DNA of 44,592 nucleotides from Pseudogemmobacter faecipullorum (GCF_020539525.1 NZ_JACDXX010000022.1:1-44592); one strand, 5' to 3'; counted from the stretch's first letter, positions 22,251 through 31,612 are shown. The notes: generated by a model from the sequence alone, not told the origin. Numbers and translations: made by a program.

Positions 22251-23195
22251 TCAGATCGCCTCTGCCACTGCCGCCGCCTGCGCCTCAGCCACTGCCAGCC
22301 CGGCCATGGCCAGAATCGCCTCGCGGCTGGCGGCCACGGCAATGAACCTGCCGTTATGGCAGAATTTCGCGCCTTTCACGCCCGAGGCCGCCTCGAGCTC
22401 GTGATCGGTCAGCCCGGCCCAGGCGGCGGGCAGATCGGCGCGCTGCTCAAACCCCTCATCGCTGAGGCGGATGCCAGTCAGCGTCCAGTCTTTGTCGCGC
22501 GGGTGAACCACGAACAGCAGATGATCGGCTTTCGCCTTCACAACGGCCGAACGGAAGGGCATGCCCTGGGGCAGTTCCAGCACCGCTGAACTTCCCGCCG
22601 CCGCAATCGCCGCCATCACCACACCATCGGCCCGCGCCCGCGCCGCCTTGCGCCGGATCGCCGCCTCAACAAAGGCCCGGGCAATGCCCAGCGCCGTGTG
22701 GAACGCCCGGTCCTCAGCCCCTTCTGATCGGTCATCGAACACCGGCTTCAGGCTTTCGAGCAGCACCGGCAGGGTCAGATCCGCCAGCGGGCCGCCGGTC
22801 TCGCCCGGATCGGTCGCGCCATTATCGGTCAGATCGACCGGCAGCACGAAGCGACGGTCAAAGCTGGCATGAATCGCGGCAATCTCAGCCTCTGGCACGC
22901 CCGAGGCCCGCAGATAATCATGGCCGAAATGCCGCCAGATCAGCCCGAAAGAGCTATAGGGCTGACCATCCTCACGCAAAGGCGCGTCTTTCTGATGATG
23001 GTCGAAAATGCCGCGCGCAGCATCATAATCGCGGCCCACATCATAGATCAGGCGATCAGCTGCCGGGGTGATGACCTTCGGATCGCGGCTGCGCAGGATC
23101 TGCGCCCCGGGATAGAGCCGGGTCAGGATGACCGAGGATAACAGCTCATCGGCATGAAAGCCGCCGGAATGGGTCACAAGGTAAGCGACTGACAT
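22251..23195 (-). CDS. MYG1-family DHH-type hydrolase
   Basis: The 314-residue protein starts SVAYLVTHSGGFHADELLSS, a metal-binding motif, and has IFDHHQKD (the DHH box) and a conserved C-terminal AKFCHNGRF segment. The MYG1 family is related to DHH phosphoesterases; eukaryotic MYG1 is a 3'-5' RNA exonuclease, and the bacterial role is not settled. ATG 23195 is preceded by a good ribosome site (AAGGAG, about 5-6 bp). A longer frame to 23375 is open but would cover the promoter at 23286-23314. It has a leader of about 80 nt. Confidence 0.85.
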   Translation of the reverse strand: MSVAYLVTHSGGFHADELLSSVILTRLYPGAQILRSRDPKVITPAADRLIYDVGRDYDAARGIFDHHQKDAPLREDGQPYSSFGLIWRHFGHDYLRASGVPEAEIAAIHASFDRRFVLPVDLTDNGATDPGETGGPLADLTLPVLLESLKPVFDDRSEGAEDRAFHTALGIARAFVEAAIRRKAARARADGVVMAAIAAAGSSAVLELPQGMPFRSAVVKAKADHLLFVVHPRDKDWTLTGIRLSDEGFEQRADLPAAWAGLTDHELEAASGVKGAKFCHNGRFIAVAASREAILAMAGLAVAEAQAAAVAEAI

Positions 23196-23285
23196 AAAAA
23201 CTCCTTCGGCATCCCGTCCGCGGCAAATGGATAAATCGCCAATACTGCCAAACCACCCGCCTGTCGCCAGTATTCGATGTAGAAT

Positions 23286-23314
23286 TTTATACATTTTCGT
23301 TACGAAAACAACAA
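23286..23314 (-). promoter_or_regulatory. Promoter of the MYG1-family gene with a palindrome in the spacer
   Basis: On the minus strand TTGTTG (-35, 23309-23314) and TATAAA (-10, 23286-23291) are exactly 17 bp apart. The spacer holds a perfect inverted repeat, TTTTCGT and ACGAAAA around one base (23294-23308). A repressor bound there would block RNA polymerase. Confidence 0.6.
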
Positions 23315-23462
23315 AATCGCGCAAAAACCAGGAACAGACCGGCCCCGCGCTCTGCTTTTTTATCATGGCAGACACTATGGCCGCCCCCTGTGCGCCGGTG
23401 GAGCGCTGAGCAGAATAATCTCAGTATTTTTGGGGAGTTATGGGAGATTTGGGGGAGGAAGT

Positions 23463-23777
23463 GCAGGTTTCTGTTGCCAGGTACCTGCGAACCCCGCCTT
23501 ACGCGGCTAAGCGTAAGGGCTTAGGTTTGGTATTGAGAGCTGCTTACGCAGCCATCGCCACCGGAGCACGGTTGTCATTGGCAACTGTGATCATGGACCG
23601 ATAACGGTGGTACCTCACCGAGCAAAAGCTGGCCTCTTTGAACGTCCGTCGATCCTGTTTCGGCCCCACACGCCCGCAATGCCGGGAGAAATGGTGGAGC
23701 CGCCGGGTACCGCCCCCGGGTCCGAGCCGTCTATTACAGGTGCGTTTATCGCCATAGTCCGGAGCAGGCCCCGGACA
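23463..23777 (-). ncRNA. ssrA: tmRNA, circularly permuted two-piece form
   Basis: On the minus strand the acceptor piece comes first. It ends with T-arm CCGGG-GGCGGTA-CCCGG and then CGGCTCC-A-CCA (CCA at 23692-23694). After a 24-nt intervening segment the coding piece starts GGGGCCGAAACAGGATCGAC at 23667. GGGGCCG pairs with CGGCTCC to rebuild the acceptor stem. The tag frame (23544-23582) encodes ANDNRAPVAMAA and ends with TAA. Pseudoknot/hairpin helices follow, the last being GCAGGT/ACCTGC ending near 23463. With SmpB, tmRNA rescues stalled ribosomes and tags the product for proteolysis. Both outer ends are estimates. This permuted form is typical of alphaproteobacteria. Confidence 0.93.
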
Positions 23778-23783
23778 AAAAGC

Positions 23784-23812
23784 AATATAGGCGCGGCGGC
23801 GGGCGGGCGCAA
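23784..23812 (-). promoter_or_regulatory. Promoter of ssrA
   Basis: On the minus strand TTGCGC (-35, 23807-23812) and TATATT (-10, 23784-23789) are separated by a 17-bp GC-only spacer. Transcription would begin near 23777, just upstream of the acceptor piece. Confidence 0.6.
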
Positions 23813-23927
23813 GCGGCGGCACAGTCTGAAGTGCAGTCTGAAGTGCAGGCGGGGGGCGTCCCCCGGGCGCGGATATCGCGCGGCGGGCCTCTGCTGCGAT
23901 CAGGCGGTTCGCGGGCGCGAAACCCTC

Positions 23928-23955
23928 TTGCCATTAACATACCATTCGGTATGTA
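23928..23955 (+). promoter_or_regulatory. Promoter and palindromic operator of the tetR-SMR pair
   Basis: TTGCCA (23928-23933) and TATGTA (23950-23955) are 16 bp apart. Between and over the -10 lies a perfect inverted repeat, ACATACC-ATTC-GGTATGT (23937-23954), a typical TetR-family operator. The start ATG at 23964 is only 8 bp after the -10, so the transcript is probably leaderless or nearly so. Confidence 0.6.
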
Positions 23956-23963
23956 ATTCAGAA

Positions 23964-24563
23964 ATGGATCAGCCCCCAAACCGCCCCACCACCCCTGCCC
24001 CGCGTCGCCGCCAGCCCGAACTGGTGCGGCGCAATCTGCTCGAGGCAGCCGCAGCCCTGGCGCTTGAGGGCGGGATCGGCGCGGTGACGGTGCAGGCGGT
24101 TGCGCGCCGGGCCGGGGTGACCAAGGGCGGGCTGTTTCATCATTTTGCCGATAAAGATGCGCTGATCTCTGTGCTTTTCGACGAGCTGCTCGATGCTTTC
24201 AACCAGGCGATTGAAGCCGCGCTGGCCGAGGAGCCACCAGCGGCCTGTGGCCGCTTCACCCGCGCCTATATCCGCGCCACGCTGGCGCCAGCACCCGCTG
24301 ACAGCGCAGCGCTGAATGCGGTGCTGCTGCTCAGCGCCCCGGCGCGCCAGCGCTGGTCAGACTGGCTGCGGGCGGCGCTGAGCCGCCACCGCGCCACCGA
24401 TCACGGCCTGCAGCTCGAGATCCTGCGCCACAGCGCCGACGGGCTCTGGCTGGCCGATCTGTGGCAGGTCGCCCCCGATCTGCGCCAGCCCGCTGAGGCG
24501 CTGCTGGCCGCTATGCTGCCCCTGACCCGTCTTCCGCCCCCTTCCTCAGACAAGGTTTTCTGA
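23964..24563 (+). CDS. TetR-family transcriptional regulator
   Basis: The 199-residue protein has a basic proline-rich N terminus, then a TetR DNA-binding domain. The recognition unit is VTVQAVARRAGVTKGGLFHH (41-60), followed by FADKDALISVLFDELL. The C-terminal ligand-binding half is helical and alanine/leucine-rich. It likely represses itself and the small multidrug transporter whose start overlaps its stop by 1 bp. ATG 23964 was chosen because the frame further upstream runs through the operator and ssrA. The palindrome at 23937-23954 is the probable operator. Confidence 0.88.
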   Translation: MDQPPNRPTTPAPRRRQPELVRRNLLEAAAALALEGGIGAVTVQAVARRAGVTKGGLFHHFADKDALISVLFDELLDAFNQAIEAALAEEPPAACGRFTRAYIRATLAPAPADSAALNAVLLLSAPARQRWSDWLRAALSRHRATDHGLQLEILRHSADGLWLADLWQVAPDLRQPAEALLAAMLPLTRLPPPSSDKVF

Positions 24564-24907
24564 TGGCCACGAACCTCATGACCTATGGCACCCTGATCCT
24601 CGCGGTCTCAATGGAGGTGCTCGGCACCTCGCTGCTGCCGCAGACCAAACAGTTTACGCGGCTGCTGCCGACCCTTGGCATGCTGCTCTGCTATGCCGGG
24701 GCGTTTTACTTCCTGTCGCATGCCCTGAAGACCCTGCCGGTGGGCATTGCCTATGCGATCTGGTCGGGCTTTGGCATTGTGCTGATCTCGGGCATTGGCT
24801 GGATCTGGCTGAAACAGGCGCTCGACCTGCCAGCGGTGATCGGCATCGGGCTGATCCTCTCGGGCGTGCTGGTGATTAACCTCTTCTCGTCGGCGACGCC
24901 GCATTAG
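24563..24907 (+). CDS. Small multidrug resistance (SMR) efflux transporter
   Basis: The 114-residue membrane protein has four predicted transmembrane helices and the SMR signature, with the essential proton/substrate-binding Glu18 in VSMEVLGTSLL. It also has the TLPVGIAYAIWSGFGIVLI segment of EmrE/SugE-type proteins. It would work as an antiparallel dimer exporting cationic compounds or guanidinium in exchange for protons. Translation is coupled to tetR (TGATG overlap). Sequence alone does not separate drug exporters from guanidinium exporters. Confidence 0.9.
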   Translation: MATNLMTYGTLILAVSMEVLGTSLLPQTKQFTRLLPTLGMLLCYAGAFYFLSHALKTLPVGIAYAIWSGFGIVLISGIGWIWLKQALDLPAVIGIGLILSGVLVINLFSSATPH

Positions 24908-25000
24908 GCACAAAGCCGCCGGGCGCTGGCAGCTGTTACATAATCGAAACGATTCACCGGCAGAACAGGGCCAGTACCTGCTAACCCCGTGACGGATGCG

Positions 25001-25909
25001 ATGAGCGAACAGACCCCGATGGACTGGCTTGAAGCCGAACTCTCCGACAGTTTTGACGAGGATTATGAGCTTGAACTGGAAGATGCTGAACTGTCGCTGG
25101 AGATCGCGCGGATCTATAAAAAGCATCATGGCCCCAGCATGGAGCGGCGCGATTATCTGCGCGCGCTGATCCAGCTCCAGGCCGAGCTGATCCGGCTGCA
25201 ATCCTGGGTGCAGCACCATAAGGAAAAGGTGGTGGTGATTTTCGAGGGCCGCGATTCTGCCGGGAAAGGCGGCGCAATCAAACGCATCACCCAGCGCCTC
25301 AATCCGCGCGTGGTGCGCACCGTCGCCCTGCCGGCGCCTTCCGACCGGGAAAAGACCCAGTGGTATTTCCAGCGCTATGTGCCGCATCTGCCGGCCGGCG
25401 GCGAGATCGTGCTCTTCGACCGCTCCTGGTACAACCGCGCCGGGGTCGAGAGGGTGATGGGATTTGCCAGCGAGGATCAGGTTGAGCAGTTCTTCCAGGA
25501 TGTGCCGGAATTTGAGCGGATGCTGGTACGCTCGGGCATCAAAGTGGTGAAATACTGGTTCTCGATCACCGATGAGGAACAGCAGATGCGCTTTCTGATG
25601 CGCATCCATGATCCGATGAAGCAATGGAAGCTCTCGCCGATGGATCTGCAGAGCCGGGTGCGCTGGGAGGATTATACCAAGGCCAAGGAAGAGATGCTGG
25701 CACGCAGCAATATCGATGAGGCCCCCTGGTATATTGTCGAGGGCACCGATAAAAAGCGGGCGCGGCTCAATTGCATCGACCACCTGCTCTCGCTGTTTGA
25801 CTATGAGGATATCCCCGTCGAGGAAATCCAGCTGCCCGAGCGGGTGTTCAATCCTGATTATGAGCGCGCGGTGCTGCCGCCCGAGCTCTATGTGCCGCAG
25901 AAATACTGA
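25001..25909 (+). CDS. ppk2: Polyphosphate kinase 2 family protein
   Basis: The 302-residue protein has an acidic N-terminal stretch (about 12-35) and a P-loop kinase fold: Walker A GRDSAGKGG (83-91), the lid region around TVALPAPSDREKTQWYFQRY, and Walker B LFDRSWYNRAGVERVMGF (138-155). PPK2 enzymes transfer phosphate between polyphosphate and nucleotides, often making GTP or ATP from GDP or ADP. ATG 25001 (GGA 7 bp upstream) was preferred to an in-frame GTG at 24989. It appears to be a single-gene unit, with a hairpin at 25989-26006. Confidence 0.93.
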   Translation: MSEQTPMDWLEAELSDSFDEDYELELEDAELSLEIARIYKKHHGPSMERRDYLRALIQLQAELIRLQSWVQHHKEKVVVIFEGRDSAGKGGAIKRITQRLNPRVVRTVALPAPSDREKTQWYFQRYVPHLPAGGEIVLFDRSWYNRAGVERVMGFASEDQVEQFFQDVPEFERMLVRSGIKVVKYWFSITDEEQQMRFLMRIHDPMKQWKLSPMDLQSRVRWEDYTKAKEEMLARSNIDEAPWYIVEGTDKKRARLNCIDHLLSLFDYEDIPVEEIQLPERVFNPDYERAVLPPELYVPQKY

Positions 25910-25988
25910 TCCCGGCCTGACTTATCCCGGGGCGACTGATCCCCGGAGGACTGATCCCCGCCGCGGTCTGCAGGTCCGGCGCGAGCCG

Positions 25989-26006
25989 CGCCGGAAGCCT
26001 CCGGCG
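25989..26006 (+). terminator. Hairpin in the 294-bp gap between ppk2 and rlmJ
   Basis: CGCCGGA and TCCGGCG form a perfect 7-bp stem with loop AGCC. The gap (25910-26203) otherwise holds three near-repeats of CTGATCCC and no recognised gene. Confidence 0.35.
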
Positions 26007-26203
26007 GGGATATTTCAGGACAGATGAAAATGCGGGCGCCCCGCCCCGCCTTTGCCTGCCCGGCCTGTGCCCGCCCCGGGCGGAGCCAGCGCGGCCTGTG
26101 CCAGCGCGGCAAATCTCCCGGCGAAAAGGCACAATCCGCCGCAGCGGCCCCGGCCCGTACTCGGCCCGCTTGACCCGGGGCGCGCCGCCTGCGAGGACAG
26201 CTT

Positions 26204-26980
26204 ATGCTTTCATATCAACACGCCTTCCATGCCGGTAATCTTGCCGATGTCCAGAAACACGCCATTCTGGCCACGGTGCTCGATTATCTGACGCAAAAAG
26301 ACAAACCGCTCAGCTATATCGAAACCCATGCCGGGCGCGGATTGTACCGGCTCTCGGGGCCCGAGGCGCTGAAAACCGGCGAGGCCGAACAGGGCATCGG
26401 GCGGCTGGATCAGGCCTTCCCGGAAGGCCATCCCTACCGCGAACGGCTGGACGAGACCCGCGCCATGTTCGGCGCTGACTGCTATCCCGGCTCGCCACTG
26501 ATTGCCGCTCTGGGCCTGCGCGAGACCGATAGCCTGCATCTGGCCGAGCTGCATCCCCAGGAAAATGCCGCGCTGAAAGAGGCGCTTGGCGATTGGGGCG
26601 CGCATATCCGCCGCGAGGACGGGCTGGATATGGCGCTGGCCATTACGCCGCCGACACCACGGCGCGGGCTGATGCTGGTCGATCCCTCCTATGAGGTGAA
26701 AGAGGATTACGAGCGCATCCCCAAAGTCTTTGCCCAGGTGGCGCGCAAATGGAATGTCGGCATTCTGATGCTCTGGTATCCGATCCTGAAAAGCGGCGCC
26801 CATCTGCAGATGATCCGCACGCTGAAATCCCAGCATGAGGGCGCGCTCTGCCATGAGGTCACCTTCCCGCCGGCCCGTGAGGGCCACCGGATGGTGGGCA
26901 GCGGCATGTTCATCGTCAATCCGCCCTGGGGAATCGAGGATGAATGCGCCCGGCTCGATGAGCTCTTTGCCAGGCTCTGA
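26204..26980 (+). CDS. rlmJ: 23S rRNA (adenine(2030)-N6)-methyltransferase RlmJ
   Basis: The 258-residue protein begins MLSYQHAFHAGNLADVQKH, the characteristic RlmJ start, followed by IETHAGRGLYRL for S-adenosylmethionine binding. The catalytic motif is DPSYE (in MLVDPSYEVKEDY), a form of the DPPY motif of N6-adenine methyltransferases. It would methylate A2030 of 23S rRNA. It ends with the family-typical FIVNPPWG segment. The next gene starts 12 bp later, so they may be co-transcribed. Confidence 0.93.
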   Translation: MLSYQHAFHAGNLADVQKHAILATVLDYLTQKDKPLSYIETHAGRGLYRLSGPEALKTGEAEQGIGRLDQAFPEGHPYRERLDETRAMFGADCYPGSPLIAALGLRETDSLHLAELHPQENAALKEALGDWGAHIRREDGLDMALAITPPTPRRGLMLVDPSYEVKEDYERIPKVFAQVARKWNVGILMLWYPILKSGAHLQMIRTLKSQHEGALCHEVTFPPAREGHRMVGSGMFIVNPPWGIEDECARLDELFARL

Positions 26981-26992
26981 AGGGGGAAAAGA

Positions 26993-27895
26993 ATGGCCGT
27001 GATGACAGAGTTTCTGCAGTTCCATACGCTTGACGTCTTTACCGAGACCCCGTTTCGCGGCAATCCGCTGGCGGTGGTTTCAGGCGCGGATGGGCTGAGC
27101 CCGGCGCAGATGCAGACCATTGCCGCCGAATTCAACCTCTCGGAAACCATTTTCATCCAGAAGCCGCGTGATCCGGCGCATAGTGCCAGGGTGCGGATCT
27201 TTTTCCCGACCGCCGAGATCCCCTTTGCCGGCCATCCGACCATTGGCTGCGCCATTCATCTGGCTTCGCAGAATGAAAGCGGCGATTTCGATAAAGACAT
27301 CACGCTTGAGGAAGAGGCGGGCCTGGTGCCGGTCCGGGTCATCCGTCGCGCAGGCCGGGTCAGCGCCGAATTCATTGCCCCGGTCCTGCCTTTTGCGGCC
27401 GGAGAGCTGCCGGAGCGCAGCCGCATTGCCACCGCGCTCGGCCTCGCGCCCGGGGATCTCTCCGATGCGCCGGCCGGGGTGTTTGAGGGCGGCCCGCGCT
27501 TTCTTTATGTGCCGGTAAAAGACCTCGGGGCCCTCGGCCGGGCCCGCCCCTCTGAGCCCGCCTGGTCCGGGATCATGCAGACCGCCGGGGTCGATTCCGC
27601 CTATCTCTTCACCCCGACCGGCCCGGCCGCCTTCCGCGCCCGGATGTTCAGCCCCGGCGCTGGTATCCCCGAAGATCCCGCCACCGGCTCGGCCAGCGCG
27701 ATCCTGGCAGCCTGGCTGTTGCAGAACCAGCGCCTCAGCGAGGGAGAGCAGGTCTTCTCGCTGCAGCAGGGCGTGGAAATGGGCCGCCAGTCCGATCTGC
27801 GTCTGACCATCAGGGTAAGCGGCGGCGCGCTGCGCGAGATCCGCATTGCCGGTGCGGCCGTGCCGGTCAGCGAGGGGCGGATCCGCCGCCCCTGA
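26993..27895 (+). CDS. PhzF-family isomerase/epimerase
   Basis: The 300-residue protein shows the two-lobed PhzF fold signatures: HTLDVFTETPFRGNPLAVV near the start, the catalytic-Glu region FNLSETIF, PFAGHPTIG, and in the second lobe FSPGAGIPEDPATGSASA. PhzF itself isomerises a phenazine precursor, but most bacterial homologues have unknown substrates and no other phenazine gene is nearby. The ribosome site GGGGGAAAAGA precedes ATG 26993; a second in-frame ATG lies at 27002. Confidence 0.9.
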   Translation: MAVMTEFLQFHTLDVFTETPFRGNPLAVVSGADGLSPAQMQTIAAEFNLSETIFIQKPRDPAHSARVRIFFPTAEIPFAGHPTIGCAIHLASQNESGDFDKDITLEEEAGLVPVRVIRRAGRVSAEFIAPVLPFAAGELPERSRIATALGLAPGDLSDAPAGVFEGGPRFLYVPVKDLGALGRARPSEPAWSGIMQTAGVDSAYLFTPTGPAAFRARMFSPGAGIPEDPATGSASAILAAWLLQNQRLSEGEQVFSLQQGVEMGRQSDLRLTIRVSGGALREIRIAGAAVPVSEGRIRRP

Positions 27896-27985
27896 AGCGC
27901 CCCCCCCGCCCTGGAGCGGGCAAAGGACAGCCCCCGCCGTGAGAGCGCGCTGGCGCAGGGCTTTCTCCGGCGTTATTCTGCCGCA

Positions 27986-28426
27986 ATGATCGAAGCACTC
28001 CTGCGCCGCCTGCTGGCCCCCGCCCCTGAGAAACTCACTGTCCCCGATGCGCAGCTGGCCCTGGCCGCGCTGCTGGTCCGCATTGCCCGCACCGACGGGC
28101 TTTATGCGGTGGAAGAGGTCGAGCGTATCGACCGGGTGCTTTCGGCCACCTATGGGCTGGATGCCTTTGAGGCCGCAAAGCTGCGCGCCGGGGCCGAGAC
28201 ATTTGAGGCCGAGGCCCCCGATACCGTGCGCTTCACCCGGGCGCTGAAAGAAGCGACCGAACCGGAAGAGCGCGCCGGGCTGATGCAGGCGCTCTGGTCG
28301 GTGGCGCTGGCCGATGGCTCGCGCGATGCCGAGGAGGATCAGCTGCTGCGCATGGTCGCCAGCCTGCTCGGAATCACCGATGTCCAGAGCGCCGGGGCGC
28401 GTCAGCGCGCTGAGCGCAGCCTCTGA
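27986..28426 (+). CDS. TerB-like (tellurite resistance B domain) protein
   Basis: The 146-residue acidic, all-helical protein shows two TerB-type acidic turns: RTDGLYAVEEVERID (about 34-48) and ALADGSRDAEEDQLL (about 112-126). TerB domains bind divalent metal and often serve as membrane-stress or protein-interaction modules. No other ter gene is near, so resistance to tellurite should not be assumed. The next gene starts 2 bp after its stop, which suggests co-translation. Confidence 0.8.
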   Translation: MIEALLRRLLAPAPEKLTVPDAQLALAALLVRIARTDGLYAVEEVERIDRVLSATYGLDAFEAAKLRAGAETFEAEAPDTVRFTRALKEATEPEERAGLMQALWSVALADGSRDAEEDQLLRMVASLLGITDVQSAGARQRAERSL

Positions 28427-28427
28427 T

Positions 28428-29204
28428 ATGGCCGGGCTGATCGCATCGCTGGGCATGTATGACAGTCCGGCCAATGCGGCAGCCCTCGACCGGCTCTGGG
28501 CGCTGATCCGCGAAGCGCTTGCCGATCATGCCATTGCCGCCCCCGCCGCGCTGACGCGCGGGCCCGGGGCCTGGCTTCCGGCCTGGCAGGATCCGGCGCT
28601 TTTGCTGTCGCAAACCTGCGGCTATCCGTTGCGCACCCTGCTGCGCGGCCGGGTCACGCTGATCGGTGCCGCCGATCACGGCCTCGCCGATACCCCGCCC
28701 GGGCATTACCATTCGGTGCTGGTGGCGCGGCAGGATGATCCGCGCGAAAGCTTTGCCGAATTCAGCCACGCCCGCTTTGCCTGGAATGAGGATCTCTCAC
28801 AGTCAGGCTGGGCCGCGCCCTGGCAGTTTGCCCGCGAAAACCAGGTCCGGCTGAATCCGGTTTACCGCAGCGGCGGGCACCGCGCCTCGGCGGCGGCTTT
28901 GCGCGCGGGCAAAGCCGATCTGGCGGCGCTGGATGCCGTCACCTGGGCGATGATGGGCGAAGACGGATCGGGCGATGCCCGGGGCCTGCGGGTGATCGCC
29001 TGCACCCCGCCCACCCCCGCTTTGCCCTTTATCACCGCCAGGGGCCGCGACCCTTTGCCCCTGTTTGCGGCCCTGAGTTCAGCAATTTCGGCACTAAACG
29101 CTGCGGAAAGCGCGCAGCTGCATCTTAAGGCTCTGGTCTCTCTCGGCGAGGCAGATTATTGGGCCATCCCGAACCCGCCCTCTCCCGCACAATCTGACGG
29201 CTGA
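28428..29204 (+). CDS. PhnD-like substrate-binding-fold protein
   Basis: The 258-residue protein resembles the phosphate/phosphonate (PhnD/SsuA-type) periplasmic-binding family: a LLSQTCGYPLRTLLRG segment after the first lobe, and ALRAGKADLAALDAVTWAMM in the second. No signal peptide is visible at MAGLIASLGMYD, so it may act in the cytoplasm or be exported by unusual means. No cognate permease or ATPase for phosphonates is adjacent. ATG 28428 lies 2 bp after the TerB-like stop. Confidence 0.75.
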   Translation: MAGLIASLGMYDSPANAAALDRLWALIREALADHAIAAPAALTRGPGAWLPAWQDPALLLSQTCGYPLRTLLRGRVTLIGAADHGLADTPPGHYHSVLVARQDDPRESFAEFSHARFAWNEDLSQSGWAAPWQFARENQVRLNPVYRSGGHRASAAALRAGKADLAALDAVTWAMMGEDGSGDARGLRVIACTPPTPALPFITARGRDPLPLFAALSSAISALNAAESAQLHLKALVSLGEADYWAIPNPPSPAQSDG

Positions 29205-29347
29205 GCCGGTCAGACTGCCGCGCCAGAGGGGGCGATCACGGCGAAACGAGATTGCAAAAGGGTGCAAACTGCGCCCTACTGAGAAGAAATCAGCGGTGGG
29301 TTTCCGGCATCCGGCGGCCTGACCGACTACCAGTGACAGGGGATAAA

Positions 29348-30133
<786 letters not shown>

Positions 30134-30137
30134 ACCG

Positions 30138-30857
30138 ATGGCCTGCGCCTCACAGATTGCCTCCGGGCTGGCCAGGCTCTGGCTGGCGGCGGCGGGCGAG
30201 CCCGCCAGCACCAGGCTGGTGATCGGCACGGAAGAAAGCTTCCCGCCCTATGTGATGCGCGATGATCAGGGCCAGCTCAGCGGCTTTGAGGTTGAGCTGA
30301 TGGCAGAGATCTGCACCCGCACCGCCCGCGACTGCGAATGGCAGTCCGCCCCTTTCAGCGCGCTGATCCCCGGGGTCAGCGAGGGGCGGTTTGATGTGGT
30401 GCTCGGGGGCCTCGCCATCACGCCCGAGCGCCGCGTGATGGTGGATTTCACCATACCCTATACCTGGAGTGACGAGCAGGAATGGTTCATCGGCTATCCC
30501 GGTGCCCCTGCCCCCGCAGAGGCCAGTATCGCGGTCGAGCGTGGCACGATCCATGAGGCCTGGCTGCGCGGGGAGCGGCTTGATTACCGCAGCCTCGCCA
30601 GTGAGGCTGCGGTGCTTGAGGCGGTGCGCTCCGGCGCGACCGATCTGGCGCTTGGCCCCTTTGCCGGACGCCTGGATCTGAACCCCGGGATTGAAAGCTC
30701 CGGGCTGGATTATGTTGCCAGCGCCCTGATCCCCGATGAGGGGACCGGCATTGCCTTTTGCAAGGGCGATCACGCATTGAAGGCGGCGCTTGATCAGGCG
30801 ATCACTGATATAACGGCGGACGGAACGCTCGCCGGACTGAATGCGCGCTGGTTCTGA
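30138..30857 (+). CDS. ABC transporter family-3 substrate-binding protein (first of two)
   Basis: The 239-residue protein has the SBP_bac_3 fold: VIGTEESFPPYVMRDDQGQLSGFEVELMAEIC at the start of lobe 1 and GRFDVVLGGLAITPERRVMVDFTIPYT. The N terminus (MACASQIASGLARLWLAAAG) is a poor signal peptide with no basic residue at the start; the frame is open upstream, inside the ATPase gene, but no better start was seen. It shares its overall pattern with the next gene, so the transporter has two alternative binding proteins. It starts 4 bp after the ATPase stop. Confidence 0.85.
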   Translation: MACASQIASGLARLWLAAAGEPASTRLVIGTEESFPPYVMRDDQGQLSGFEVELMAEICTRTARDCEWQSAPFSALIPGVSEGRFDVVLGGLAITPERRVMVDFTIPYTWSDEQEWFIGYPGAPAPAEASIAVERGTIHEAWLRGERLDYRSLASEAAVLEAVRSGATDLALGPFAGRLDLNPGIESSGLDYVASALIPDEGTGIAFCKGDHALKAALDQAITDITADGTLAGLNARWF

Positions 30858-30898
30858 ACCAGACGTAAACCGAAACCAGATTCTACAGGGAGATTAGA

Positions 30899-31612
30899 AT
30901 GAAGAAACTGCTGCTTGCCACCGCGCTTACCGCCCTCAGCCTTGGCGCGGCCGCGGCCGAGACCATCCGCATCGGCACGGAAGGCGCTTATGAGCCCTTC
31001 AACTTTATCAATGACGCGGGCGAGCTGGCCGGGTTCGAGATCATTCTCGGCACCGAGCTGTGCAAGCGCGCCGGGCTGGATTGCGTTTTCGTGAAAAACG
31101 ACTGGGATTCGATCATCCCGAACCTGCAGTCGAGCAATTACGACGCGATCATGGCCGGCATGTCGATCACGCCCGAGCGCCTTGAGCTGATCAATTTCTC
31201 GGAAAACTACACCCAGCCGACGCCTTCGGCCTATGCCGCAATGTCGCCTGACACCCCGCTGACCGAAGGCGTGGTCTCGGCCCAGGTCGGCACCATCCAG
31301 GCCGCCTATGTCGCCGCTTCGGGCGCGCAGCTCTTGGAATTCGCCACCCCCGATGAGAGCGTGGCTGCGGTGCGCAATGGTCAGGCCCAGGCGGTGATGG
31401 CCGATAAGGACTATGTGCTTTCGGTGGTCGGCGACGGGCTGGAGATCGTCGGCGAGGATGTGCTGCTGGGCGGCGGTATCGGCATCGGCCTGCGCAAATC
31501 CGACACCGAGCTGAAAGCGAAATTCGACAAGGCGATTCAGGAAATGAAGGCCGATGGCTCGCTCAACACCCTGATCACCGAATGGTTCGGCGAAGAAGGC
31601 ATCCACTTCTGA
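30899..31612 (+). CDS. ABC transporter family-3 substrate-binding protein (second of two)
   Basis: The 237-residue protein has a clear signal peptide (MKKLLLATALTALSLGAAAA, cleavage near residue 20) and a full SBP_bac_3 domain: IRIGTEGAYEPFNFIND, NYDAIMAGMSITPERLELINFSENY, and a LNTLITEWFGEEG end. It binds a polar amino acid or related amine in the periplasm and delivers it to the permeases. A strong ribosome site (AGGGAGATTAGA) precedes ATG 30899. A strong terminator follows, so it may be made in excess over the permeases. Confidence 0.93.
   Translation: MKKLLLATALTALSLGAAAAETIRIGTEGAYEPFNFINDAGELAGFEIILGTELCKRAGLDCVFVKNDWDSIIPNLQSSNYDAIMAGMSITPERLELINFSENYTQPTPSAYAAMSPDTPLTEGVVSAQVGTIQAAYVAASGAQLLEFATPDESVAAVRNGQAQAVMADKDYVLSVVGDGLEIVGEDVLLGGGIGIGLRKSDTELKAKFDKAIQEMKADGSLNTLITEWFGEEGIHF

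Noticed and set aside
24608-25783. Antisense frame of 391 codons across SMR and PPK2 genes
   Set aside because: Both sense genes are clear families with intact motifs; the antisense product looks random.
27986-28426. Tellurite resistance operon
   Set aside because: Only a TerB-like domain is present; no other ter genes are nearby.
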